A stretch of 64,000 nt of DNA, taken from contig DAOWCY010000008.1 in NCBI GenBank assembly GCA_030639305.1, forward strand, positions 1-64,000, in the 5' to 3' direction. A program made the position numbers and the translations under genes. The notes below the pieces were generated by a model that made no database searches, had not been told where the DNA came from, and saw only the letters and a program-made list of their open reading frames with translations. This DNA comes from JAGLQA01 sp023135565 (GTDB lineage Bacteria; Acidobacteriota; Aminicenantia; UBA2199). Positions 52,068-61,447 of the stretch are shown here, one piece after another. Positions within the stretch are counted from its first letter, which is position 1. The number at the start of each line of letters is the position of its first letter.

Positions 52068-52378
52068 AACTGCCTCCGGCGGCCAAAAACCTTTTTGAAA
52101 AAAGGTTTCTGGACTTCCAAAAACTTTTGTTGAGCGATACGCTTTCCTGTTTTGAACAGCGTTCCTCATAGGCTCCCCGCGCCGAGGGGTTGAGCGATAC
52201 GCTTTTCTACTCTGCGAAACGCCCCTTATAGGCTGGGTGCGGCGCACCCGGCCAATGAGCCGCTTCGCGGCAGGAGCCAACGATAACCGTTTATTGTGTA
52301 GATAAGCGTATCGCTCATGGAAAGTTTTGATCAAACTTTTACAAAAGTTTGGCCCCCGGCAGGGTCGCCGAAGGCAAA
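52068..52378. repeat. mosaic of dispersed repeat modules
   Basis: tgcctccggcgg, then three successive gagcgatacgctttt / aagcgtatcgctc modules with ccccgcgccgagggg and gggtgcggcgcaccc, ending with aaaagttttgatcaaac and cccccggcagggtcgccg. The gap 52060-52403 has no gene. Confidence 0.8.
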
Positions 52379-52403
52379 AAAAGTAATTTCATAGTAGGTT
52401 TTT

Positions 52404-53204
52404 ATGTTGAAGATAGATCATATTATTAACCCGGTGCAAGTAAAAGAAACATCGGATTTGTTTATCGCCCAGCCTGTCACTTTCGAGACTATGAGAATCT
52501 CCCGGCGCACCTGCGCACCCGAAATCGAAGTCTCCCTGCTTTCCACACAATATCCCGAAGACCGCAGCATGATCCCGGCTGATTTTGAAGCTGCGCCCGA
52601 CTTAGAACGTTCGGTTCCGGATGTGCACAATTTCCGGGTGCACCGCAAACTGCCGCTGATAAAAGACATCCTGGACCGCCTTTATCAACACGGCAGCGGC
52701 GACTATCTTATCTATACCAACGTGGATATCGCTTTGCAGCCCTATTTTTATCAAACCGCCGCCGGGATTATCGAACAGGGCTATGACGCTTTCGTGATTA
52801 ACCGGCGGACAATCCCTGCCGCTTACAAATCCACCAGGGAAATCCCCCTGATGTACAGCGAAATAGGCGAAAAACACAAAGGTTGGGACTGTTTTATTTT
52901 CCGGCGTGATCTTTATCCCCGTTTCGACCTGCGCAGCGCCTGCATCGGCAGCGGCTGGATCGGCAGGGTGCTGCTGACTAATCTTGCCGCCCTGGCAAAG
53001 AAATTCCATATCTTTACAGACCTGCATGTTACGTTTCATGTCGGCAACGAGCAATCCTGGAAAACCGGAATCCTCGACGACTACCGCATGTTTAACCGCA
53101 GTCAATGCCGGGAGATACTATTAACTTTCGAGCAAAAATACGGCCCTTTCGACCGCCGCAAGATACCCGGCCGTTTTTGGCGCAAATTAGAACCCGGGGA
53201 ATAA
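52404..53204 (+). CDS. glycosyltransferase-like protein of unknown family
   Basis: This 266-residue protein has no signal peptide. 'DYLIYTNVDIALQPYFYQTAAG' carries a DxD-like NVDIA site after a strand, 'YDAFVINRRTIPA' follows, and 'GSGWIGRVLLTNLAALA' is a Gly-rich segment. The layout resembles a GT-A enzyme but key motifs are weak, so donor and role are open. It is followed 6 bp later by the WbqC-like gene, suggesting joint work on one residue. Confidence 0.55.
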   Translation: MLKIDHIINPVQVKETSDLFIAQPVTFETMRISRRTCAPEIEVSLLSTQYPEDRSMIPADFEAAPDLERSVPDVHNFRVHRKLPLIKDILDRLYQHGSGDYLIYTNVDIALQPYFYQTAAGIIEQGYDAFVINRRTIPAAYKSTREIPLMYSEIGEKHKGWDCFIFRRDLYPRFDLRSACIGSGWIGRVLLTNLAALAKKFHIFTDLHVTFHVGNEQSWKTGILDDYRMFNRSQCREILLTFEQKYGPFDRRKIPGRFWRKLEPGE

Positions 53205-53210
53205 CAAATT

Positions 53211-53936
53211 ATGGGTAAAAAAGTCGCAATTTTTCAATCGAACTATATCCCCTGGAAGGGATATTTCGATATCATCAATATGGTGGATGAATTCGTGTTT
53301 TACGATGATGTGCAGTACACCAAACGGGACTGGCGTAACCGGAACCTGATAAAAACGGCTGCCGGCCCGCACTGGCTGACCATCCCGGTGCTGGTGAAAA
53401 AAAAGTTTGCCCAGACCGTTATGGAAGTAAAAGTAAACGGCATGGATTGGAAAAGAAAACACCTGAAAACAATCCTGCTGAATTATAGAAAAGCCCCCTG
53501 TTTTGCTGAACTGAAAGATTTTATCGAGGATTTATATGAGAGTATAAATTTTTCTTATTTGTGTGAAATAAATTATTTTTTAATAAAGAAGATATGCGCT
53601 TTTCTGGGGATCGACGCTGTTTTCCGGTACTCTAAAGATTTTGACCTAACCGGCGGGCGTACAGGAAGGGTAGTAGACCTGTGCCGCCAACTGAATGCTT
53701 CCCACCTGCTCAATGGCCCTGCGGCAAAAGTGCATATGGATGAAAATTTATTCCGCGAAGCGGGCATTGAGGTGTCTTATATGGATTACTCCGGTTATCC
53801 CGAATACCCACAGCTTTTTCCCCCTTTCGAGCATAAAGTGAGCATCCTGGACTTGCTGTTCAATACAGGCAAGAACGCTCCGGATTTCATGAAAAGCCCC
53901 CACGGCGTGGGCCCCGTGCGCACGGGGGGGCGATAA
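53211..53936 (+). CDS. WbqC-family protein
   Basis: This 241-residue protein opens with the WbqC signature VAIFQSNYIPWKGYFDIINM, then 'FVFYDDVQYTKRDWRNRNLIK', 'WLTIPV' and 'SHLLNGPAAKVHMDENLFREAGI', and 'YPQLFPPFEHKVSILDLLFNTG'. WbqC-type proteins occur in O-antigen and capsule loci, where some take part in making or attaching acylated amino sugars; the exact reaction here is unknown. The last residues GPVRTGGR come from the dispersed repeat, replacing a native C-terminus. Confidence 0.88.
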   Translation: MGKKVAIFQSNYIPWKGYFDIINMVDEFVFYDDVQYTKRDWRNRNLIKTAAGPHWLTIPVLVKKKFAQTVMEVKVNGMDWKRKHLKTILLNYRKAPCFAELKDFIEDLYESINFSYLCEINYFLIKKICAFLGIDAVFRYSKDFDLTGGRTGRVVDLCRQLNASHLLNGPAAKVHMDENLFREAGIEVSYMDYSGYPEYPQLFPPFEHKVSILDLLFNTGKNAPDFMKSPHGVGPVRTGGR

Positions 53937-54050
53937 GCCGCTGCGCGGCAGGACCCTGCCGGGGGCCAAACTTTTGAAAAAGTTTGATCAAAACTTTTTA
54001 TAATTGAGAATCAAAAACGCTCACCCGCTGCCCCTGCCGGGTGACACCCC
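53910..54050. repeat. dispersed repeat overlapping the end of the WbqC-like gene
   Basis: Starts ccccgtgcgcacgggg in the gene, then gataagccgctgcgcggc, ccctgccgggggcc, and aaacttttgaaaaagtttgatcaaaac. It ends at the start codon of the next gene. Confidence 0.8.
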
Positions 54051-54060
54051 CTAAAAAGAT

Positions 54061-55476
54061 ATGAAGAAAAACATCGCCATCAAACTTTCGACAGGAGATA
54101 TCCTGGCTAATAACGGCTTTGCCGCGGAAAAAGACCGCTTCTGCCTGGGAGATGTGTCTATTAAGATGGGTAAAACCCTGGAAATATCTAAAGATTGTTT
54201 TTCTTCCACGCCGCTGTTTTACGCTGTTGCCGGGGATTGTTTTTATGCTTCCACAAACTGGCTCGACCTGGAGTCGTCGATACGGGAAAAAAACCTTTTC
54301 TTAAACCTGGATTATGTGTATGATTATATCCAATTCCAGTGCCCGCGCACTGCCGCGACTATGTGCGATAAAATTTTTTACCTGCGCGGCGGAGAAACCC
54401 TCACCGTAGACGAAAAAGGAGTTCCGTCAACTTATTTCACACCACCTGCTGCCTCTGCCGCCGTGCTCCTGGAAGACACGCTTAAGGACACCCTTTCAAG
54501 TTTAGATAACAAAAATACAGTTTATCATATCAGTTCGGGCTTAGATTCGTCGATCTTAACTATCCTGGCAGCCGGGATACATACTGCGCCGCTAAAACTC
54601 GTCACCTGTAAAACGCGAGGCAAGGGCGCTGCCGATGAACTCGCTAACGTGGAACGATTAGCAGAGCGCCTTAAGGCCGGTTTGAAGATTTATGACTTCA
54701 CGAATATCGATATTTTCAAAGAGGGGATTTTTTTGAATGATGCCCTCGGTTATCCCACCGGCCACCCCAGCCACCTGATCGAGTTTTTATTAGAAAAAGA
54801 AAACCGGGATAAAAAATACGTAGTTACAGGCAAAGGACCGGACGAAGTCCTGGCCGGTTACGAGTGGCACAAAGAGGAGTACAGCCCGGCGCAGGCGCAT
54901 TTCCAGCGAGTCTGTGTAACGCCGCCGGGTTTTTTAGACGAGCTTTTGCTTAATTTTTCAGCCCGCGGGGAGAGGTATAGTTTTTGGGAAAAGCAGTCCA
55001 CTTTGAGTTTAAGAGACCGCCTGCTCTATGATTTGCAGTCCATCTCCCCGGCCTGGGAGATTATCCACTCAGCCATCGGCACTTATTTTGATATTTGTAT
55101 CACCAGCCCTTTTATGAACAAGCAGCTCAGGAATACGTTGTTTTTTTTAGACGATAATCTAAAAATAAGAAATAATATCCATAAGTGGTATCTCCGGGAA
55201 ACCTTCCGGGACCTTTATCCCGATTATATACTTAATTTCCCGAAACAGGGATTAAGGCTCGATTTACAGCCTTATCTCAGGGATTTTAGTTTTTCGGAGT
55301 TGTATCATATGTTGTATAAAACAGCGGAGTTTTCGCAAAAATATATAAACGAAACCCTCTTAAAAAAGATGATCGAAGAAACTCTTAACGGAAAAAAAAA
55401 TTGGGGCTGGCAAACCTGGAACATTTACCTATGTTCTTTGTTTTATGCGAAGCTGATGTATACTCGATATACATGA
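54061..55476 (+). CDS. asparagine-synthase-like enzyme without the N-terminal cysteine
   Basis: This 471-residue protein has an ATP-pyrophosphatase loop ISSGLDSS (157-164) and a GKGPDEVLAGYEW motif (257-269, Asp261-Glu262) that are clear AsnB features, and the C-terminal half is collinear with the synthetase domain. The N-terminal part keeps the later half of the glutaminase fold ('LFYAVAGDCFYASTNWLDLE') but lacks the catalytic Cys2 and the first strands. The enzyme would therefore use free ammonia or act as a beta-lactam/amide synthase-like ligase. No SD precedes the ATG and a repeat ends right there, so the gene may have lost its 5' end. Confidence 0.82.
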   Translation: MKKNIAIKLSTGDILANNGFAAEKDRFCLGDVSIKMGKTLEISKDCFSSTPLFYAVAGDCFYASTNWLDLESSIREKNLFLNLDYVYDYIQFQCPRTAATMCDKIFYLRGGETLTVDEKGVPSTYFTPPAASAAVLLEDTLKDTLSSLDNKNTVYHISSGLDSSILTILAAGIHTAPLKLVTCKTRGKGAADELANVERLAERLKAGLKIYDFTNIDIFKEGIFLNDALGYPTGHPSHLIEFLLEKENRDKKYVVTGKGPDEVLAGYEWHKEEYSPAQAHFQRVCVTPPGFLDELLLNFSARGERYSFWEKQSTLSLRDRLLYDLQSISPAWEIIHSAIGTYFDICITSPFMNKQLRNTLFFLDDNLKIRNNIHKWYLRETFRDLYPDYILNFPKQGLRLDLQPYLRDFSFSELYHMLYKTAEFSQKYINETLLKKMIEETLNGKKNWGWQTWNIYLCSLFYAKLMYTRYT

Positions 55477-55492
55477 AGGAGAGTATAAAGTA

Positions 55493-57832
55493 ATGAGTAA
55501 GACGAATTTTCCCTTATTTATCGTTGTCGGGATGCCCCGGAGCGGCACCACTTTTTTGTATCATAATTTGAATAAACACCCGGACATATTTCTCCCTTTT
55601 CGGAAGGAAGTGAACTACTTTAATGTCAGGCACGATTTAGGGGTGGAATGGTATAACGGCCTTTATAAAGAGAGAGAAAAAAACCAGGTCTGTGGAGATA
55701 TAAGCCCGCCGTGTTTTTTAGACCGGGAATCTATCGCCAGGATCAAGGATTATAACCCGCAGGCAAAAATTATCCTCTCTGTGCGAGACCCGGTGGAATG
55801 GGCGCTCTCTTTTTATTCTCAATTTAATTCCCTGGGCTTTAATGTGCCGCCTTTCAGGGAATTTCTCGAAGGTTATAAGTACCGCTTAAAAGAGAAATTT
55901 TTATGGGTGCGCAGCAAGGAAAACTATATAATCGACACCATCGAGCTTTTTATGAAGGAGTTCGGTGAAAATATATTAGTGTATGATTTTTCTTACTTTA
56001 GATCAAACACCCTGGAGGTGTTGAAGACCATAGAAAAATTTATCGGTGTGCCCTCTTTTTTTGCTAAGGGCAATTACGACGATGTAAAGATCAATGCCTC
56101 GGGTAGGAAAAACATTAAATTCTTGAGCAATATCACTACTCAAGAATGGTTTGCGTCTTTTCTTTACAAGGTTTTTCCGCGCCGGGTAATTCAATTTTTT
56201 AGGAGTAAATTCGATAAAGTAAGCGCGGAAAAAAAACATGACAAACCGGCAAAACCTCTTTACGCCGACGAAGATATAAAAATAGCCGAATCCGCATTAG
56301 CAGATCAAAGTGTTAGAGTAAAAAAAATATTTGAGAAATCGCCGGTGATTTTGGGAAATAGAGAACCTTTAAATAATCAAATGAATAGAAAAAAGCTTCG
56401 CGTTTTGCTGCAGGAACCTTTTATACCCCAGGATGTTTCTTATGGCAGGTATTCATTCAAATCCGGGAATGCGGCTTTTCCTTACGGCGCGGCCAGTATT
56501 GCGCGATATATTCGTGATCGCGGCAGTGAAGTAGAATATTTAGACCCTGCAATGAAGAGAATGGAGCGGGATGACTATATCCGTTTTCTCCGGGAGAACC
56601 GGTTCGATGTGATCGGTATAAGCGCCACCACCCTGCAAATCGATTTTGCCCTTGACACCTTTCGCATCATTAAAGAGAACTCTTCTCAAACCTGGACCGT
56701 TTTGGGCGGCATCCATGGTACGTTGCTGCCGGCGGAAACAATGGAAAGCTGCGAAGCCCTGGATTTCCTGGTGATGCAGGAAGGGGAAAAACCATTCCAG
56801 CGTCTTTTGGAATGCCGCCGGGAAAAGGATTACGAATCCGCCGGGAAAATCAACGGCGTTTGCAGTCGAAAGGGAAACCGGGTGAGCATCAACCCTTATG
56901 ATCCGGGCGATAGACTTTTACCCGGTGATATCCCCACTCCACTGCTCGATATCCTGCCTATGGGAAGGTATGTGGCTCAAATCACTCTTTCAAAAGCATT
57001 TCCCACTTATTCCGTTATTGCCTCGAGGGGCTGTGCCTTTCAATGTACTTTTTGCAATGCCAACGACGTCTTCGGAAGCAAGATTCGACATAAACCCATT
57101 GACACAGTGCTGGAAGAGATACGGGTATTAAAGGAAAATTACGGGGCAAAGGGCATCATGTTCCACGATTCGACCTTCACTGTGAATAAAAAATGGGTTA
57201 TCTCATTTTGCCGGGCCTTTAAAGACAGCGGTTTGAAATTACCCTGGTCCTGTAACAGCCGGGCCGATACCATTAACGAAGATTTGGCTGCTGAGATGAA
57301 AGCCGCGGGTTGTTGGCTCGTTTCCTTCGGTCTTGAATCGGCAAATCAAAAAACCCTGGACCTAATAAAGAAAGGGACAACCGCAGCACAAAATAAACGT
57401 GCCGTGGAAATCTGCTTAAAAAAAAGTTTATGCGTAAATACCAACTACATCCTATGTTTACCCAAAGAAACAAAAGCAGATGTCTTAAACACCATAACTT
57501 TCGCTAAAGCATTAGGGAACCATGCGGCATCGTTCAGTCTGCCGATCCCTTTCCCGGTAACAGGGCTTCGGGAGACCTGCAAGAGGACGGGTATATTGAG
57601 AAAAGATGCAAAATGGTCCGATTACCAGGGTTGGGATTTCAACAACCCGGTTTATATCAATCCCTTGATCGGTAAGGATAATATGAAAAAATTGCGGAAT
57701 AAAGCTTACTTAAGTTTTTTCCTTAATCCCGTTGTCTGGTATCGAAACTTAAAAGAGATAGCTCTGTTTCGACAGAGTCCTTATAAGTTTTGGCAAGGTT
57801 TCAAAATATTTTTATCTTCCTTAAGCAAATGA
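55493..57832 (+). CDS. sulfotransferase fused to a B12-binding radical SAM enzyme
   Basis: This 779-residue single frame with start ATG has a clear ribosome site (aaggagagt). Residues 1-285 form a sulfotransferase with PAPS loop MPRSGTTF (14-21), 'ILSVRDPVEWALSFYSQF' and the C-terminal 'PSFFAKG' region. Residues about 300-430 are a cobalamin-binding-like Rossmann domain ('LRVLLQEPF', 'DVIGISATTLQID', 'TVLGGIHGTLLP', 'DFLVMQEGE'). Residues about 500-720 are a radical SAM domain with Cys514, Cys518, Cys521 (CxxxCxxC) and 'GCWLVSFGLESANQKTLDLIKKG'. B12 radical SAM enzymes methylate unreactive carbons or rearrange carbon chains; coupling to sulfation in one polypeptide is unusual. An ATG at 56381 could also start the second half alone. 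Confidence 0.88.
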   Translation: MSKTNFPLFIVVGMPRSGTTFLYHNLNKHPDIFLPFRKEVNYFNVRHDLGVEWYNGLYKEREKNQVCGDISPPCFLDRESIARIKDYNPQAKIILSVRDPVEWALSFYSQFNSLGFNVPPFREFLEGYKYRLKEKFLWVRSKENYIIDTIELFMKEFGENILVYDFSYFRSNTLEVLKTIEKFIGVPSFFAKGNYDDVKINASGRKNIKFLSNITTQEWFASFLYKVFPRRVIQFFRSKFDKVSAEKKHDKPAKPLYADEDIKIAESALADQSVRVKKIFEKSPVILGNREPLNNQMNRKKLRVLLQEPFIPQDVSYGRYSFKSGNAAFPYGAASIARYIRDRGSEVEYLDPAMKRMERDDYIRFLRENRFDVIGISATTLQIDFALDTFRIIKENSSQTWTVLGGIHGTLLPAETMESCEALDFLVMQEGEKPFQRLLECRREKDYESAGKINGVCSRKGNRVSINPYDPGDRLLPGDIPTPLLDILPMGRYVAQITLSKAFPTYSVIASRGCAFQCTFCNANDVFGSKIRHKPIDTVLEEIRVLKENYGAKGIMFHDSTFTVNKKWVISFCRAFKDSGLKLPWSCNSRADTINEDLAAEMKAAGCWLVSFGLESANQKTLDLIKKGTTAAQNKRAVEICLKKSLCVNTNYILCLPKETKADVLNTITFAKALGNHAASFSLPIPFPVTGLRETCKRTGILRKDAKWSDYQGWDFNNPVYINPLIGKDNMKKLRNKAYLSFFLNPVVWYRNLKEIALFRQSPYKFWQGFKIFLSSLSK

Positions 57833-58773
57833 AATTATCAATCGTAACTACATTGTATAATTCCTCGGAATATATCGAGGCGTTTTATAACCGTATGACT
57901 CATTCGGCCCGAAAAATAACCGAAGATTATGAGATTATTTTCGTAAATGACGGCTCCAAAGACGATTCTTTAGAAAAAGCAGCGGCTGTATTTCAAAAAG
58001 ATAACAAAGTGAAAATAATCGACCTGTCGCGGAACTTCGGTCATCACCGGGCGATTATGACAGGGTTATCCTATGCCCAGGGCGAATACGTCTTTTTGAT
58101 CGATGCGGATTTAGAAGAAGAACCGGAACTGCTGGAAGATTTCCGGCATGAATTAGAAAAAGCGCAAGGCGTCGATGTCATTTACGGCGTACAGGAGAAA
58201 AGAAAAGGCGGATTATTCGAAAAATTTTCCGGCTGGTTTTTTTACAAATTTTTTAATTTAATTTCTGATCATAATATCCCGAAAAATCTGTCTTTAATCC
58301 GCTTAATGACGCGGCGGTATGTTTCCGCTTTGATCGAGTTTAAGGAAGTGCATCCTGTTTTTGCCGGGTTATGTGAGTTGGCGGGTTTTAAGCAGCAGGC
58401 CTATTTTTTCAAGAAGAAACATAAAAAAAGGAGCGAATATACTCTCAAACGAAAAATAGCGTTGTTTATAAATTCTATCACTTCTTTCAGCGCTAAACCT
58501 TTAATTTTTATATTTTATCTCGGTTTATTTATTTTGCTCGGCACAATGGTGATGGGTTCAATCGTGGTGCTGCGGAAATTAATCCACGGCATTGCCGTAA
58601 GCGGTTGGGCTTCCACTATATTATCCATATGGTTTTTCGGCGGTTTACTTACTTTTTGTGTCGGCGTTATCGGTGTTTACTTAGAAAAAGTATTTGTGCA
58701 GAGCAAGAACCGGCCATATTCCATAACCAGGAAGGTATATGACCGCGAAAAAAAGGAAACCGTGACAAAATGA
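57829..58773 (+). CDS. polyprenyl-phosphate-type family 2 glycosyltransferase
   Basis: This 314-residue protein starts at ATG 57829 overlapping the previous TGA (ATGA). The GT-A core has 'IVTTLYNSSEYIEAFYNRM', VNDGSKDDS, and IDADLEEEPE (Asp92, Asp94). Two C-terminal membrane helices (about 226-245 and 262-285) give the GtrB/DPM1-like layout, which makes polyprenyl-phosphate sugars for transfer on the outer face. Directly followed by the SMR-like genes, it fits an ArnC-ArnE/F-like route. Confidence 0.9.
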   Translation: MKLSIVTTLYNSSEYIEAFYNRMTHSARKITEDYEIIFVNDGSKDDSLEKAAAVFQKDNKVKIIDLSRNFGHHRAIMTGLSYAQGEYVFLIDADLEEEPELLEDFRHELEKAQGVDVIYGVQEKRKGGLFEKFSGWFFYKFFNLISDHNIPKNLSLIRLMTRRYVSALIEFKEVHPVFAGLCELAGFKQQAYFFKKKHKKRSEYTLKRKIALFINSITSFSAKPLIFIFYLGLFILLGTMVMGSIVVLRKLIHGIAVSGWASTILSIWFFGGLLTFCVGVIGVYLEKVFVQSKNRPYSITRKVYDREKKETVTK

Positions 58774-59135
58774 TGTCTTCAAGGAAATATTTACTGCTCC
58801 TAATACCTATCGTGATGATAACCGCGGGTCAAACCCTGTCCAAATTGGGAGCGCAGCAGTTGAACCAGGGCAGCCGGATACTAAACATTTTTCTCATTTG
58901 CGGGTATTGCCTGCTCGTGCTCAGGGGATTAGTCTGGGTGGTGATTTTGCGAAACATAAAGTTATCGGTAGCTTACCCGGCCATTAGTATCACTTATGTT
59001 TTAATATTAGCCATCTCTTATTATTTTTTCCATGAGCCGGTGGCCGCACAGAAAATAGTAGGCGCTCTTTTTATAGTAGCCGGTGTGTTTTGTATCGGCG
59101 TCGGCGAGTTCGGGAACAAAAATGAAATTAAATAA
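58770..59135 (+). CDS. SMR/EamA-like lipid-sugar flippase subunit
   Basis: This 121-residue protein has four membrane helices. 'IPIVMITAGQTLSKLGAQQL' at the start and 'SVAYPAISITYVLILAISYYFFHEPV' are the pattern of ArnE/ArnF- and EmrE-type proteins. It overlaps the upstream transferase by ATGA. It probably flips a polyprenyl-phosphate sugar with the second subunit encoded at 59269. Confidence 0.82.
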   Translation: MMSSRKYLLLLIPIVMITAGQTLSKLGAQQLNQGSRILNIFLICGYCLLVLRGLVWVVILRNIKLSVAYPAISITYVLILAISYYFFHEPVAAQKIVGALFIVAGVFCIGVGEFGNKNEIK

Positions 59136-59230
59136 AAGTTTTGATCAAACTTTTTCGGAAGTGCGGTATGCCGCTGGCCCCCAGCTTCAATTTATTGGGG
59201 GCGTCACCCGGCAGCAGGGCCGCTGGAGGC
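59134..59230. repeat. dispersed repeat between the two flippase genes
   Basis: aaaagttttgatcaaactttt, gtgcggtatgccgctggccccc, then cccggcagcagggccgctgg. It splits an otherwise compact gene pair. Confidence 0.75.
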
Positions 59231-59268
59231 GAAGGAGAAGTGATTTCAGTGAGGCAGTGGAGTAAAAA

Positions 59269-59616
59269 ATGACCGGGTACATCTCGTTGATTTTGATGGT
59301 GATTTTTACGACCGGCGGCAATATTTTAATCAAGTTGGGCGCACCCGGCCTCGTTTTCGGTAAAAGCTTAAAGGCCCTGATCCGCAGCGGGTTTAATAAA
59401 CACTTCGTTTTAGGTTGTATTTCTGTATTATTTGCCGCAGTGGCTTACATTTTTGCATTAACCAGGGTGCCCTTAAACATTGCCTACTCTTTTACCGGTT
59501 TTAATTACATTTTCGTTTTCCTTGCCGGTTGGAAGATTCTGAAGGAAGATGTGAAACCGGTACAGCTTGGCGGTATCGTGTTGATTCTTACCGGCATCGT
59601 AGTCTGGAATATTTAG
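59269..59616 (+). CDS. second SMR/EamA-like flippase subunit
   Basis: This 115-residue protein has four membrane helices. 'TTGGNILIKLGAPGL', 'PLNIAYSFTGFNYIFVFLAGWKIL' and 'GGIVLILTGIVVWNI' match the ArnE/F fold. It is a distant paralog of the 58770 product and the likely second half of a heterodimer. A repeat separates the two genes. The next gene follows after 34 bp. Confidence 0.82.
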   Translation: MTGYISLILMVIFTTGGNILIKLGAPGLVFGKSLKALIRSGFNKHFVLGCISVLFAAVAYIFALTRVPLNIAYSFTGFNYIFVFLAGWKILKEDVKPVQLGGIVLILTGIVVWNI

Positions 59617-59650
59617 ACAGCAAAATAATAAAATGGAGACGTAGTCCACT

Positions 59651-61447
59651 ATGTCCTTAGATAAAAAGACAAAGTTCAAAACCTATCTTTTGATTGCTCT
59701 GCCTGTAGTATTATTCAACTTGATCGCTGTGTTCGGGATCGATGTGCTGCTGAAAGACGATGCCTACCGCTATTATAATGTGCTTAATGGCGATATTTTT
59801 AAATTCAAGTATATACACATGCTTATCGGTCACATCACCCACGGCATTACTTTTTTAATAATGAGCTTTTCAGCGGAACTTATCCGGGTGATTTATCTTT
59901 TGTTTGTGATGGTGCCCATATCCTGTTTGATCTATAAGTTACTGCACGAGAAGTTGGGCTTCCCGAAGATCGCTGCTTATACTGCCGCGGTTCTCCCCAA
60001 TATTTTACCGGCCCAGGACGAAATCCCCGCTTTCGTAAACGGCACCCATGTGATACTCGGTTTTTTAGCGGTTATCACCTGCTTTTTTGCAATCTTCAAA
60101 TACTTAGCGGCGGGAGCGGCGTCGGCCCCGCAGCCCATAAAACCAGATGACCGGGCGAGAAATCGTAAACTGCTATTTTTTGCGGTTTTCCTTTATTTCC
60201 TGGCTACAATGATGATGGACCAGCCTATCTTTTCTCTCCCGGTACTGGTCTTTGCCGCTGCCGGTTATTTTAAATTTGAGAAGAAGCATATGTTCTTGAC
60301 CGGTTTTTTGCTCATGGTGGCTGCGCATAAGGCCGCCTGGATGATGCTTATGCCTCGCGGTTCCACCAGCATGGCCGCGCCCGCTGCTTCGTTTATTCTT
60401 GAACGGGCAGGGAGATATTTCCTGGCCATGCTGCCGGTTCCCACAGCCGGTATGCCGCGAGAATTCAAAATTTTAACGGCTCTATTTTTTGTTTTGATAG
60501 TGGTAACCGGGTTTTTTCTTCATCTCAGGAAGGGCAAAAAAGACCCTATTTTTCTACCCCGCCCGGCCTTTGCCCACTTATCGCAGCCAGGGTTTATTTT
60601 TTATATCTACGGTTTCCTGGTAACCTGGGTAATCGGTCATATCATCGTATTTGCCACTGTCAGCCCCCGGCCCTTTATCGTTAGATACATTTATATGGCT
60701 GCTTTCGGGTTGAATGCGCTGCTGGTTATATCGCTGTACCCGATTTTAAAAAAAGTACTCCGTAATAAAAACAAATTCATTTATCTTGTGTTTATTATAG
60801 TGATTTTGTCCGCCGGCATATCCAGGTTTTTCCAATTGCATTCCTATTACAGCTCGGTTAACCGGCAGCAGGAGAAAATAGTAACTAAACTAAAAGAAAT
60901 CGATCCCCCACAAGATGCCCAGGTGGTGGTTTATTTACGGGGAAAAGCAAAGAATTTCTGGGGCGTTTGGAAACAATCCAGCGGCCATTTGAAACATATG
61001 ATGAAAAGAAAAGATATCGACGGTTTGATGGGCCCGGGGAAAGTTCGCTATTTCAACTATTATGACGCTTTTAATACAAAAGAACGCGGTCTCAATAAAA
61101 AGAACCGCATGAGGGGACTCGATTTGAACCGGCCTCTATTTTTATTCGCCGAGAAACACGATAAACTGGACCAGTATGAGTATGCGCTGCGCTGGCAGAG
61201 AAAAGAAAAGGATGTCCTATGGACAATTTTTAAATTGGATAAAAAAAACGGTGGGATAACGGCGCTGCTGTCGGGACAGAGCCGGGATGAATTTCGTGCC
61301 GCGGTCAAAAAATTGAAGCAGGCGGGTGTCGCCCGTTCCGAAATATGTTGGGCGGGGCAGCCCAAATATATGGACCCCAAAGCCTGGGGCGGGCAGCCCG
61401 GGAAATCCGGCAAAGAAACGAAGAGCGTACCGGGGAACCGGCTGTGA
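59651..61447 (+). CDS. multi-membrane protein, GT-C glycosyltransferase-like
   Basis: This 598-residue protein has about 10-11 membrane helices (first at 10-30) and a soluble C-terminal domain from about 420 ('QQEKIVTKLKEIDPPQDAQVVVYLRGK'). An acidic pair Asp36-Asp37 in LLKDDAYRYY sits in the first periplasmic loop, where GT-C enzymes keep their catalytic acids. It probably transfers a polyprenyl-phosphate sugar delivered by the flippase just upstream to the growing glycan. The family is not certain; the SD (ggag) is distant. Confidence 0.7.
   Translation: MSLDKKTKFKTYLLIALPVVLFNLIAVFGIDVLLKDDAYRYYNVLNGDIFKFKYIHMLIGHITHGITFLIMSFSAELIRVIYLLFVMVPISCLIYKLLHEKLGFPKIAAYTAAVLPNILPAQDEIPAFVNGTHVILGFLAVITCFFAIFKYLAAGAASAPQPIKPDDRARNRKLLFFAVFLYFLATMMMDQPIFSLPVLVFAAAGYFKFEKKHMFLTGFLLMVAAHKAAWMMLMPRGSTSMAAPAASFILERAGRYFLAMLPVPTAGMPREFKILTALFFVLIVVTGFFLHLRKGKKDPIFLPRPAFAHLSQPGFIFYIYGFLVTWVIGHIIVFATVSPRPFIVRYIYMAAFGLNALLVISLYPILKKVLRNKNKFIYLVFIIVILSAGISRFFQLHSYYSSVNRQQEKIVTKLKEIDPPQDAQVVVYLRGKAKNFWGVWKQSSGHLKHMMKRKDIDGLMGPGKVRYFNYYDAFNTKERGLNKKNRMRGLDLNRPLFLFAEKHDKLDQYEYALRWQRKEKDVLWTIFKLDKKNGGITALLSGQSRDEFRAAVKKLKQAGVARSEICWAGQPKYMDPKAWGGQPGKSGKETKSVPGNRL

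Noticed and set aside
59083..59265. A 60-residue frame between the flippase genes
   Set aside because: It is repeat sequence read through and starts inside the preceding gene.
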